A DNA stretch of 64,000 nt from Corbicula japonica (taxonomy: Eukaryota > Mollusca > Bivalvia > Venerida > Cyrenidae): positions 2,344,303-2,408,302 of the forward strand of contig JAZAYU010000061.1 in NCBI GenBank assembly GCA_038501625.1, read 5' to 3'. Positions 35,252 to 46,601 of this stretch are shown in pieces. How positions within the stretch are numbered: the stretch's first letter is position 1; every line of letters begins with the position of its first letter. A program made the translations under genes and the position numbers. The notes beneath the pieces were generated by a model. The model saw only the letters and a program-made list of their open reading frames with translations. It was not told where the DNA came from and did no database searches.

Positions 35252-36377
35252 GTATACTGGCCAAATATACTAGTCATTAAGCCAGTAAAGAGTATAAAAT
35301 AATTTTTAGCTGGTGCATAAGCTGCATGTCTTGTTTCACTAAAGTTTGTCATAAACCTGGTAATTATATTTTGTATTTAGAATTACCTAGCCACTGAGTT
35401 AATGTCCAACTACCATATAAAAGCAGTAACATATTCATCTTTCAAAAATTCTTATTTAAAAATTATCCTTTATAAGGCCTTATGAGGGATTTTCAACACC
35501 TCAAGATAAGATAACACATAGATGGTGTACCTATGTTGGTAGTCTTAAAAAGTGTCCATGAGGATTATGAAATTTTTTATGGCTGTTGGAACAACTCAAT
35601 ATACAAAGAAGCGAAAGCGATGGCATGATTTTTAGCAGCAATCTGTGGCACAATATGCATGCTTGTCGACATCTTAAGTTGAAAATTGTGCACAGTCCAA
35701 TTAATTGTGAGGGGCTTTTATTGCAGCATATAACATGTCACACGGTGTACCACAGGTTATTATGATTTCTTATAATTGGGCAATGGTAATTTGGCAATGT
35801 TTACAATGGCGTGTTTACACCTTAACCACTATGCTGTCGAGGCGATGTGTTTTAAATTGTCAAAATAGTATTTTTAATGTGTAAATTTGCCTTAACCTGT
35901 GTTTCATTCTGTTAATAATTGTAAACATTGCCAATTTAGGTTGGTCAACCAATAGATGAATTAGACTTCATCTCAGACAAAAATACAGTTGTGTAAACAT
36001 TGTCAGATCACAATACTCATTACTTCACTATAGCTGAGTAAATATATGTGTATATTACACGAATATAAACATGATAAAATAAACAAAATGGTAATAATCT
36101 TAATTGTTCAATAATATTATAAAAGCATTTCACAGAAATAGAAAAATATCACAATTTTACATTGCAAATCCAATAATACAGATGAAATTCTGAAAAAAAA
36201 AGAAAATATAAAATCAAAGATCTAAAGATATAAGTCTCCCAAACCAACAGAGTTTCGCAGATAGGCACATTTGCACTGATTAGCACAACTTCACAAATGC
36301 ACAGTTGAGCTACATTTATAAGATAGACAGCAAATGGAATTAAGAACAAAATGATATATCAGGTATATCAACAATGC
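35252..36377. other. Single-copy spacer, nothing recognised
   Basis: No exon, repeat family or RNA gene could be identified on either strand. Confidence 0.45.
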
Positions 36378-36517
36378 TCCAAGATTATTAGACTGAGAAT
36401 GGAAACCACTCTTGAATCTCAAGCATCTGATTGGCTGAAATGGCAACTGGTCGCAATTTCAGCCAATCAGATGCTTAAGATTTAAGACTGGTTTCTTATC
36501 TCAGTTTTTAATCTTCA
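36378..36517. mobile_element. Palindromic MITE family Q copy
   Basis: Full length, flanked by unremarkable AT-rich DNA. Confidence 0.8.
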
Positions 36518-36796
36518 ACCAATTTTCCTCCACAGTTTAGCACTTAAAACAAATCCAACTTTTGGTGAAGTCAATATAATTTTACAAAGTTTAGACCCAA
36601 AGCATCACTGTTTGTCCACTGTGATAACACATTACCCTGTGCTTTTTGTGTGTTTAATACCATTTGACCCATTCCTCCATACATACACATTTGTACGCAT
36701 GTGTGACCAGTGTAGATCCAGATCAGCCGGCACATTCATGCCTTCTGATCAGGATCTGCACGATTTCCATTTTGGTCAGAAATAACCTGATGAATA

Positions 36797-38710
36797 AACA
36801 AGAGCTGTCACTTGAAATTGACATATGCCCCCGAAATGCAGCTTTGAAATCGAATAGGTATACATATGTAATAAATAAACATATGTAATGAAAAATATGC
36901 TTGTGGAAGACAAAGCATACTGCATGCATATAATGTGAAAGATGAAAGGATCATATGTTTTAAGTCTGTAGTAAATATATAGTTAAATAAAGTTAAATAT
37001 GACATTTTTTTTAGAAAATTCGAAGATTATTGGAGAAATTATCCTGGAAAATGATTATTAGAGTTATGAACCTTACTACATGTGATGTGGGTAATATGAA
37101 CCAGAGGGCCATGATGGCCCTTTATCACTCACCAGAGTACAACAAAGTTGTGTTGTACAAGACCCAACGTCTCCATATGGTGAACATTTACACCAAGTTA
37201 TTTTAAAATCCAATAAGAAACAACAAATCTACAGCTTGGAAAAGAAAATGCTATTTTTCGTAACAGTGACCTTGACCTTTGACCTACCGGCATGGGTATT
37301 GTAAGCAACACATGCCTTTGTCATGGTGAACATTTATGTAAAGTTATTTTGAAATCACTTCATTCATTAGGAATTAACAGCCCAGACAAGAAAATGATAT
37401 TTTTTGTAAAGGTGACCTTGACCTTGGACCAACAGGCATGGGTACTGTACCCGAAAGTACACCTTGTCATGGTAAACATTTGAGCCAAGTTATTTTAAAA
37501 TCCAATGAGAAATAACAAATTTACAGCCTGGACAAGATTTTTCTATTTATAGTAACAGTGACCTAGTTTTTGACCCCAGGTGACCCATATTCAAACTCGT
37601 CCAATTAATAACTGGGACATATGTCCTGACCAAGTTTCTTTACAATCTGATAATCAGAGTAAAGTGTGACCACTATAGTGTAAACAAGATAATTCTATTT
37701 TTAGTAACAGTGACCTAGTTTTTGGACCCAGATGACCCATATTCGAACTTGTCTGAGAAATCATTGGGACAAACATCCTGACCAAGTTTCATGACAATCG
37801 GAGCAAAAATGTGACCTCTAGAGTGTTAACAAGAAAATTGTATTTTTAGTAACAGTGACCTAGTTTTTGGACCCAGACGACCCATATTCAAAATTGTCCC
37901 AGAAATCATAGGGACAAACATCCTGACCAAGTGTCATGACAATCAGAACACAAATGTGACCGCTAGAGTGTTAACAAGAAAATTCTATTTTTAGTTACAG
38001 TGACCTAGTTTTTGGACCCAGATGATCCATATTCAAACTCATCCTAGAAATCATTGGGACAAACATCCTGACCAAGTTTCATGATAACTGGAGCAAAAAT
38101 GTGACTGCTAGAGTGTTAACAAGAAAATTCTATTTATAGTTACAGTGACCTTGTTTTTGGACCCAGATGACCCATATTCAAACTCAGCCTAGAAATAATT
38201 GGGACAAATATCCTGACCAAGTTTCATGATAATTGGAGCAAAAATGTGACTGCTAGAGTGTTAACAAGAAAATTCTATTTATAGTAACAGTGACCTAGTT
38301 TTTGGACCCAGATGACCCTTATTCGAACTCGTCCTAGAATTCATTGGGACAAACATCCTGACCAAGTTTCATGACAATCGGAGCAAAAATGTGACCGCTA
38401 GAGTGTTAACAAGAAAATTCTATTTTAAGTAACAGTGACCTAGTTTTTGGACGTAGATGATCCGTATTCGAATTCTTCTGACAAATCATTTGGACAAACA
38501 TCCTGACCAAGTTTCATGACAATCAGAACAAAAATGTGACCGCTAGAGTGTTTACAAGAAAATTCTATTTTTAGTAACAGTGACCTAGTTTTTGGACCCT
38601 GATGACCCATATTGGAACTCGTCCGAGAAATCATTGGGACAAACATCCTGACCAAATTTCATGACAATCAGACAAAAAATGTAACCTCTACTGCGTTAAC
38701 AAAATTTACC

Positions 38711-38746
<36 letters not shown>

Positions 38747-39274
38747 TAAAAAGGCCCATAACTCAGCCAAAAATAATCTGATCAGAAATTCCTTTGGATA
38801 TGCACAATAAGTCTTGGTGACAAACACTCCTGTGAAGTTTCAATGAAATCCCTCAAGCAGTTTCAGTTTACGTTAGGGTTAGGGTTAGGGTTAAGGGTTA
38901 GGGTTTAGGGTTAGGTAAAAAGGTCCAAAACTCCGCCAAAATAATCCGATCAGAAAATCCTTCGGATATGCACATCTACACTTGGTGACAAACATTCCTG
39001 TGAAGTTTCAATGAAATCCCTCAAGCGGTTTGGGAGAAGAAGCGAGGACAAGATTTTGCTTAAAAGGGCCATAACTCAGCCAAAAATAATCCGAGCAGAA
39101 ATTCCTGACGATATGCACAACTAGGCTAGGTGACAAACATTCCTGTGAAGTTTCAAAGAAATCCCTCAAGCGGTTTATGAGGAGAAGTGAGGACAAGATT
39201 ATTTCGGAGGGACGGAAAGACGGACGGACGGACGGACAGTGCGATTACTATATGCCTCCCTTCGGGGGCATAAA
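36797..39274. mobile_element. Composite pearl-like element with 145-bp cores and a (GGAC)n tract
   Basis: The leader is AACAAGAGCTGTCACTTGAA with ATGCCCCCGAAATGC, and the end is ATGCCTCCCTTCGGGGGCAT after a (GGAC)n tract (about 39215-39238). A second family (CAGAGGGCCATGATGGCCC, from 37103) is nested in it. That family has about seven core units spaced 145 bp apart (TTAAC at 37828, 37973, 38118, 38262, 38408). The host element's own cores (CATAACTCAGCCAAAAATAA) follow from 38700. Confidence 0.8.
38708..38925. repeat. Two interstitial TTAGGG blocks
   Basis: Blocks of about 40 bp (38711-38748 and 38872-38918) consist of TTAGGG units with single-base variants (TTTAGGG, TTAAGGG). They lie about 160 bp apart, each at the same place in neighbouring core repeats of the pearl-like element. 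Confidence 0.9.
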
Positions 39275-39642
39275 AAGCTAATAGTGCAGATCCTGATCAG
39301 ACGGCATTATTTCATGTCCCAGCTGATCTGAATCTACACTGTTCGCCCATGCCATAAAGGTGTGTCTATGGAGTAAAGGGTTAAGGTAAATGCACCAACA
39401 AAACCCTGTTTATTTTAACACTAGGTAATACTGCAGCGGCATCACCCTTCACTTCTTAACTTCAACAGGATGTCTGCTTCAAGTTAAGCCATTAATCTTG
39501 TTTCCCTTAGTAATGGTAACATCAACTCACTAGGTCAGTCAAAAACAATCACACGCTATGATTCCATTTATAGATATGATAATTTATATTTTGATTTGAT
39601 TTAGATAGTAACATAAGCTCTAAAACCTTAATTGCCTTAGTT

Positions 39643-39884
39643 TTAACCCTTTCCTCCATATATATGCATTTTTACTCATGTGCGTCCAGTGTAGATCCAG
39701 ATCAGCCGGCACATCGGTGCTGACTGATCAGGATCTGCACTGGAAGCATTTCAGTCAGCAAAAACCTAACAAATCATAATGCGAACAGTTTAGATCCTGA
39801 TCAGACGGCCCTGATGTTCCGGCTGATCTGGATCTATACTGCTCGCCCACGCAATAAAGGTGTGCATATGGAGAAAAGGGTTAA
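39643..39884. mobile_element. Palindromic MITE family P, full-length copy
   Basis: Complete ends; axis changed to CAGCAAAAACCTAAC. Confidence 0.85.
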
Positions 39885-39951
39885 AGTAATAGAAATGCAT
39901 CTCAACAGTTTGTGCTGGGCACTGGGCATTAGAGAGTGTTGTACATATGTA

Positions 39952-40092
39952 CCCAAGGCCATAAAACTGAGATTAGAGATCAGACTCAAATCTCAATTAT
40001 CTGATTGGCTGATATGAAGACTAGGTGGAGATTTCATTTCAGCCAACCAGATCTGAGACAGGTCTCCAATATAAGTTTTATAATCTTGGGCC
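39952..40092. mobile_element. Palindromic MITE family Q copy
   Basis: Ends CCAAGGCCATAAAACTGAG and its complement; the arms have diverged. Confidence 0.75.
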
Positions 40093-40688
40093 TTGGCTTC
40101 TCTACACTGCATTCTGTTCGACAATGTCTTACATAAGCAGACATCAGTTTCACAAGAACTGATATTGCTACATTACATCACACTCCGTAGAGTGATCGAA
40201 AAACATTTTTTGTGTGAAATAAGAGCAATTTCATTACAAAATAGGAAAGGTTTCGGAATATATTACCAACACATTATTCATCTCAACTAATGGATGTGTT
40301 GCTTTATATGAAACAATAAGCAATAAACTGAAATGCCATGCATATTGTAAATTAAACACCTGCATACATGCTTATTTTCCAAAGCAGGCAGTGCTGTTTC
40401 TGTGAATTTAAAATGTTCATTGCTTTCAGATAGAAAATTGCCCGCACTGGTTTATGTGAATACTATTTAGCAAAACACCAGACCATTATAACTCAGGTAA
40501 CATGTTCACCTTATTTTGCACAAACTTACCATATCTTGTTCATATATTTACACACAATATCCTTGAAATATAATTTGGTTACATATATGCATTGCTTTGT
40601 AATTAGTTAAAAGTGAATAGATAGATCTATCTGCTGCAGGTTGTAGGTGTGACATTAGATCATCAACAGTATCATAAGTATCAGGAGT
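40093..40688. other. Spacer, nothing recognised
   Basis: AT-rich single-copy DNA without exon-like segments. Confidence 0.4.
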
Positions 40689-40689
40689 A

Positions 40690-41500
40690 TCTGGTTTTCC
40701 AGCAGTAGGTCACAGGTCAAGTTTCCCAGTAGTACCGTAAATTGGGATATTTTGGCCTTGGTTAATAATTGGTCTAATTTGCCATACTAATGAAAAGGCC
40801 AAAATGTGAAAATTAAGCCTATTTAGTGCCATTTAATGCAAGCACAACAACAATATAGATTGTCTTTCACACTTCGCCGATGTTGACCATTATTTATTGC
40901 TTATCAAAGAACCTGATAAATCTCATAATTTTAAATTTCAATAAGTGTATTTATGTTGCAATAAATGTTGTGAAAATGTCAATCTTAAATATGTTATGCA
41001 TTACACATGATAAAATAACGTATCGGTGTTTATTTTTTGCCACACAATTATAAATGGCCAAAATTAAACGTTCCAAAATAAAACACAGGCATTATGGGGC
41101 AAAATGGCCAAAATATCACGCTGCCAAAATATCCCAATTTACGGTAATTCACATATCAAGTTTCCAGCAGTACATCACAGATCGAGTTTCCCAGCAGTTC
41201 GTCACTGGTTGAGTTTCCGAGAAGAATGTCACAAGTTTTCCAGAAATAAGTCACAGGTTAAGTTTCCCAGAAGTATATCACAGATCGGGTTTCCCAGCAG
41301 TAGGTCAAAGGTTGAGTTTCCAAGAAGTATATCACAGATCGGGTTTACCAGCAGTAGGTCAAAGGTTGAGTTTCCCAGATGTAAGTCACAGTTATGATTT
41401 CCCAGCAGAAGGTCAAAGGTTGAGTTTCCCAAAAGTAAGTAACAGGTCGGGTTTCCCAGCAGTACATCACAGATCGAGTTTCCCAGCTAGTCCCACAGTT
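40690..41500. repeat. 27-bp satellite array split by a MITE
   Basis: Units containing GTTTCCCAGCAGTAGGTCA alternate with a variant containing TATATCACAGATCG. One and a half units lie left of the MITE at 40735-41144 and about 12 lie right of it. Because 27 is a multiple of three, frames on both strands stay open; these are not genes. Confidence 0.88.
40735..41144. mobile_element. 410-bp TA-flanked MITE
   Basis: The ends CCGTAAATTGGGATATTTTG and the exact complement are flanked by TA. GGCCAAAAT segments inside are also inverted. It interrupts the 27-bp array. Confidence 0.88.
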
Positions 41501-41611
41501 ATGCTACTATTCTCAACCTCACATGTTACGTATTCCACATCGTAGAAAAAGCCTGTGGTTATAACTGTAATAATAGAGGATATTTGTTTTTACCAGTATA
41601 AGATTATATAG

Positions 41612-41750
41612 TTATTTGGTTTCTTGACAGGGAATGTGAGGATATATTGCCGGTTTGGGTGTCATATTACCCGAGCCACAGGCGAGGGATAATATGACAC
41701 CCAGACCGGCAATATATCCTCACATACCCTTTCAAGGAACCAAATAATTG
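41612..41750. repeat. Foldback element
   Basis: GTGAGGATATATTGCCGG and GGTGTCATATTA are mirrored across CCCGAGCCACAGGCGAGGG with few mismatches; outer arms TTATTTGGTTTCTTG and its diverged complement. Confidence 0.88.
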
Positions 41751-42237
41751 TTTTATTATACTGCAAAGACTTTTTCAGACAAAATTAATAAGAAAATATC
41801 GATTTTTCGATTATTTCGCTTATTTAATGCCAAACGCTTTAATTCCCCTCTGAGAACCTCAATAATTACATGTCTGACGTCATTAATTTACCTGCATGAC
41901 GTCACTTCTATAGAAATTGAATGGACTATCCATTTGATTTTTATTTACAAAATTTGAGAATAATCTGATCGTTTTCAACGTTAAAAACATAACAGAAATA
42001 TTTTCTGTAACAATTTTAGTAATCCCTAAGCATACCGCTTTATAATTTACAAGATCGGCTTCAAATTATGCATTGTTACGGAAATTCAAAACAAAATGGC
42101 GGACGACAACAAAAGGTGGGAGGCCAGACGGGGAAATTAAGGCACGTGCAGTTCATATCTACGGCCGATCCGTAAATACGGATATTCATCAGCGGCAAAT
42201 TATCCAATCAAATTCAAGGAAATTTCTTTGCAGTATA

Positions 42238-42575
42238 ATAAAGAAATATATTTCACCAAGTGAGCTCCGGAATTTGTATTTATTTGTATTTCTTTTTATT
42301 TTATGCTTTTAGTGTAAAAATTGTGTGAATTAGACAGAAAATTTGCAAGAAATGGCAACAAAACCGCTTGTTTTATGACGTGACGTCATGACGTCAAATG
42401 TACAAATTTGAACCCATTTTTAAACGTTCTCATTTGGTATTTTATGCGCATTTGGGTACCAACGTGAAAAATCAGTGAAACAAAAATGATATTCCACTGT
42501 TTGAAAACAGTGAAATACTTCTTTTATTTCACCGGGAAAATTCTATTATTCACTGAAAAGCATAAAATAAAATGT
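42238..42575. repeat. Dispersed repeat, copy 2
   Basis: Matches 13480-13900, including GGGTACCAACGTGAAAAATC and the TGACGTCATGACGTCA palindrome, but lacks one foldback arm. Confidence 0.75.
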
Positions 42576-42627
42576 TTTGTTACATGCTCTCAGTTTATTG
42601 TGATGCTGCTTGTTTACAAGCTCTTGG

Positions 42628-42770
42628 CTCAAGATTATAAAACTTAGATTGATGACCAGTCTCAAATCTCAAGCATCTGATTGGCTGTAATGGCAACCAG
42701 TTGCCATTTCAGCCAATCAGATGTTTGAGATCTGAGACTGTTCTTCAGATTTAGTTTTATAATCTTGGAC
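42628..42770. mobile_element. Palindromic MITE family Q copy
   Basis: Full length; axis AATGGCAACCAGTTGCCATT is a perfect palindrome. Confidence 0.85.
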
Positions 42771-43355
42771 ACATCGTACATTTCAAAGTCAAATTTAACT
42801 ATAACTATCACTGGAGAGATTAACACTTCAGCAGAACCTGTATCCTTTAAACAAAATTCTGCAAATCAACATCTACCAACCCAATGGTTAATAATGGAAG
42901 GAGTCACAGGAAAATTGTTGTATGTACACTAATTTGCTATCACTTGATTTTGAAGGGACTTATTTTTGCGCAAAGGAAACAAAAGATATATTCCTGCGGG
43001 CATAAAATTAAGCAATTGTATTTTTCTATTACAATTTATTTTTACATGGTATATTTTACCTGGGGTTTAAATAAGTCAAGTAGACCTAGTGCAAAATATG
43101 CGAAATTAAAACTAGTATTAAATATAATTCTAGCACAGTGGATTCAAAGTTCTAAACAAGTGTGATGAACTCTATTAAAGTATTTATCTCCAAATACATA
43201 GTATACCCTATCCCATCCAAGATATGAGCAACAAGAAATTGTATCACTATCAAATCCTATCTTCTCAGTTTCAAGTAATTTTCTTGACAACCATCCCGGA
43301 CTTAGCCACATAAACAATGTGACATGATAGTCTTAACTTGATATCAAACAGATGT
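42771..43355. other. Spacer, nothing recognised
   Basis: A 93-codon plus-strand frame (42884-43165) has no domain signature, starts inside AT-rich DNA and was not called. Confidence 0.4.
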
Positions 43356-43597
43356 TTAACCCTTTCCTCCATAGATACACCTTTACTGCGTGGGCGAACA
43401 ATGTAGATCGAGATCAGCCGGCACATCCATGCCATCTGATCAGGATCTAAACTGTTCACATTTTGATTCAGCAGGTTATTTCTGACCAATAAGCAAACAG
43501 TGTAGATCGTGATCAGACGGCACGGATGTGCCAGCTGATCTGGATCTACACTGGTTGCACATACATAAAAAGGCGTATATATGGAGGAAAGGGTTAA
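43356..43597. mobile_element. Palindromic MITE family P, full-length copy
   Basis: Complete with a few arm substitutions (TAGATCGAGATCAGC). Confidence 0.85.
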
Positions 43598-43667
43598 AGT
43601 TAATTACAATGAAAACTGTTTAAGTAGTTGGCTCCATGAAATGTTTCAGAACTCCGACCTTCTCCAA

Positions 43668-43771
43668 CAAACAGTTTAGATCCTGATCAGACAGCACAGA
43701 TGTGCCGGCTGATCTAGATCTAAAACTGTTTTCCCTTGGAATAAAGGTGTTTCTTTGTAGGAAAGGGTTAA
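43668..43771. mobile_element. Palindromic MITE family P, right half only
   Basis: Begins at the axis-proximal AACAGTTTAGATCCTG arm and runs to the GGAAAGGGTTAA end. Confidence 0.75.
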
Positions 43772-44279
43772 CTGCCAATAACTGTTAGAATTTGTGTAAT
43801 TGACTGATGAAATACACCCCTTCATTTATATTTGTGAGAGACAGACTGAATCCCGTGTATATTGTACAACAAGTGGGTCATATACACCCATGTTATGCAA
43901 ACCCAAACTGGGCCAACTTCTGACCAAGCAAAATCTTTTATTTCTCTGCCTAATGATGACAGCTCTAAAAACTAAGAAGAACCTTAAATTTACAGGTCAC
44001 TGTAACCTTGACCTTTGACCCCTAGAACAACGTGCTACCAAGTTTGGGGAGAGTATGTCTACCTGTTCTCCAATTATTGATCAGAAGCCACCAAAGCTGA
44101 AGACAAACGGACATCCCACTCATGACAATACAAGCTTTTTTTTATAAAAACAACAACACTTATGATAAACATTCGGATTGACATACACCAGGCAAAACCT
44201 GATGAGAACAACAAATATATGAACTAACATGAATTAACTAAGTTAATCTTGTAATCCTTGTGGATGTTGGTTATAGGGC

Positions 44280-44451
44280 TATTGATTAGCCTGGATCTAT
44301 ACTGTTTGCTTTTTGGTCAGAAATAACCTAACATGTAAATCTATAATCATATAGTGTAAATCCTGATCAGTCTGCAAGGATGGTAAAGCTGATCTTGATC
44401 TGCACTGGTTGCGCATTGGATATCAGTAGTAACCATGAAGTAAGGGATTAA
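44280..44451. mobile_element. Palindromic MITE family P, decayed copy
   Basis: Arms TAGCCTGGATCTATACTG and CTGATCTTGATCTGCACTGG remain; ends eroded. Confidence 0.55.
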
Positions 44452-44464
44452 TGGTATTGTGTCG

Positions 44465-44589
44465 GGCCCAAGATCATAAAACTAAGATTAGAGACCAGTC
44501 TTGCTGAAATGGTGACCAGACCCCATTTCAGCCAATCAGATGCTTGAGATTTGAGACTGGTGTCCTGATTTAGTTTTATGATCTTAGGC
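44465..44589. mobile_element. Palindromic MITE family Q, asymmetric copy
   Basis: The left arm has lost the CTCAAATCTCAAGC segment; the right arm is complete. Confidence 0.75.
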
Positions 44590-44599
44590 AAAAGTCTTA

Positions 44600-46115
44600 A
44601 CAAGAAAAAGTCGTTGCCACGCGCCGAAAACCAGGTTTTCATTTAATACTTATACTTTTGTAAAGAAAATATCTAATATGAAGAAACTGAACTATTTTTA
44701 GCAACAGTGACCTTGATCTTGATCACAGACTTCTGAGTAGAAATCCCGAGTTGCGTCTTGGTGTCAATAGATCACAGCTAACCCAAGTAAAAAGGAGAAA
44801 CCTAAATTTCTATTTTTAGCAAAAATGACATAGACCTTTATCACAGACACCTAGGTATCAATCCTAAGTAGTGTCTTGATATAAGTTACCCACAAACCAA
44901 GTTTGGTGTCAATAGGCCAAAGAAATCTCAAGCTATTGAGCAGAAACTGAATTTCTATTTTTAGCTACAGTGACCTTGAGCTTTATCACAGGCGTTTGGG
45001 TAACAATCTCAAGCTGCATCTTGATATTAGATACCAACACTAAGTTTGGCGTAAACATACCAAAGCAAACTCAAGTTATTTAAGGGAAAACTGGATTTCT
45101 ATTTTAAGCAACAGTGACCTTGACCTTGATCACAGATACCTGTGGCAATCCTAAGCTGTCTTTTGATATCAGCTACTCATATACTAAGTGTGGCATCCAG
45201 AGGTAAAAGCAAACTCAAGTTATTGAGGGTAAGCTGAATTTCTATATTTAGCAAGTGACCTTGACCTTTATCACAGACACCTGGGTAGCAATCTCAAGCT
45301 GCCTGTTGATATAAGCTACCCACAAACCAAGCTAAGCGTCAACAGGCAATTTGGCATCAACAGATAACATTCACAGAATACTTAACAAAAATCTAAGTCA
45401 AAATGGGGCATAACTTTTGCAAAACACAGTCAGGGGTTATGAAACTTGACCTGATAATTGGTACTGTGATGTCAAACAATTATGTTAAGTTTCAAAGCTA
45501 TACCTTGAATGGTAACTGAGAAAAACAAAACTTTCACAAAAAACTTAACAAAATTTCTAAGTGAAAAAGGGGCATAACTTTGTCAAATTAAGTCAGGGAT
45601 TATGAAACTTGTCCTCATAATTGGTATTGAGATGTCAGATAACTATGTAAAGTTTCAAAGTTGTACCTTAAACGGTTACTGAGAAAAACACAACTTTCAC
45701 AAAAAACTTAAGTTAACAAAATTTCTAAGTGAAAAAGGGGCATAACTTTGTCAAAATAAAGTCAGGAATTATGAAACTTGTCCTGATAATTGGTTTTGAG
45801 ATGTCAGACAACTATCTTAAGTTTCAAAGTTGTACCTTAAACGGTTACTGAGAAAAACACAAATTTCAACAAAAAAAATTAACAAAATTTCTGAGTGAAA
45901 AAGGGGCATAACTTTGTCAAAATACAGTCACGGATTATGAAACTTGTCCTGATAATTGGTCTTGATATGTCAGACAACTATGTTAAGTTTCAAAGCTTTT
46001 ACTGAGAAAAACACAACTTTAACAAAAAACTTCACAAAATGTTGACGCCCGCCCGCCCGCCCAACGACATACTCCAATCTAATAACCAGGATTTTTCTAA
46101 AGAAAACCTGGTTAA
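44600..46115. mobile_element. Pearl-like element, AACCAGGTTTTC family
   Basis: AAACCAGGTTTTCATTTAAT at the left pairs with GAAAACCTGGTTAAAA at the right. The first half has about four core units with CAGTGACCTTGACCTTGATC. The second half has about four of roughly 165 bp with AAAAAGGGGCATAACTTTG. A (GCCC)n tract (about 46045-46062) precedes the end. Confidence 0.8.
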
Positions 46116-46182
46116 AAACAAATAATCACTGCCTGATCAACCAAAGAGACAGACATGAACAATACAGTATTGTGTAACTTAC

Positions 46183-46312
46183 AGGTAGCTCCCTCTGAGA
46201 TCATGGTATGGAGAACCTTGCATTTTTCTCTACATGGATCCTTGGGCTTCAAAGTGACCTTTAAACTCCCTGACAACTGCATCAGAATAATTAACTGCTC
46301 AGAAAATGGAAG
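46183..46312 (-). CDS. Internal exon of an unidentified gene
   Basis: A 130-bp segment has a good acceptor (TTTGTTTTCAG) and a strong donor (GTAAGT), and only one of its three frames is open throughout. That frame encodes LPFSEQLIILMQLSGSLKV followed by a KPKDPCREKCKVLHTMISEG segment (43 codons and one base). The composition looks like conserved coding sequence unlike the surrounding repeats. I do not recognise the family. Partner exons would lie to its right (upstream) and left (downstream) on the minus strand, but none was found among the repeats. It could also be a remnant of a retired gene. Confidence 0.45.
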
Positions 46313-46398
46313 CTGAAAACAAACACCAGGCTGTAATGTACATTCAGTGTGTGTGGTATCAGCTGCACCCTTTGAAGGCTGTTAAGCACAATATATAT

Positions 46399-46575
46399 TA
46401 TCCCTTTCCTCTATAGATACACCCATTATTGCGTGGGCGAACAGTTTAGATCCAGATCAGCTGGCACATCTGTGCAGTATGATCAGGATCTAAACTGTTC
46501 ACATTTTGATTCATGAGGTTATTTCTACACTGGTCGCACATGCCTAAAAAGGTGTATATATGGAAGAAAGGGTTC
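46399..46575. mobile_element. Palindromic MITE family P, internally deleted copy
   Basis: Left half complete, most of the right half lost, end GAAGAAAGGGTT present. Confidence 0.75.
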
Positions 46576-46601
46576 AATCATCGTAAATATTCAGCTGGGA
46601 T

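Larger units (their letters stand above)
36663..39384. mobile_element. Palindromic MITE family P split by a 2.5-kb pearl-like element
   Basis: The left half (36663-36796) and right half (about 39275-39384) are the two arms of one P copy. The inserted element lies at the axis, as in the copy at 29321. Confidence 0.85.

Noticed and set aside
41104..41545. Overlapping open frames on both strands (GNSTFDLLL-type repeats)
   Set aside because: The 27-bp unit is a multiple of three, which keeps frames open by arithmetic.
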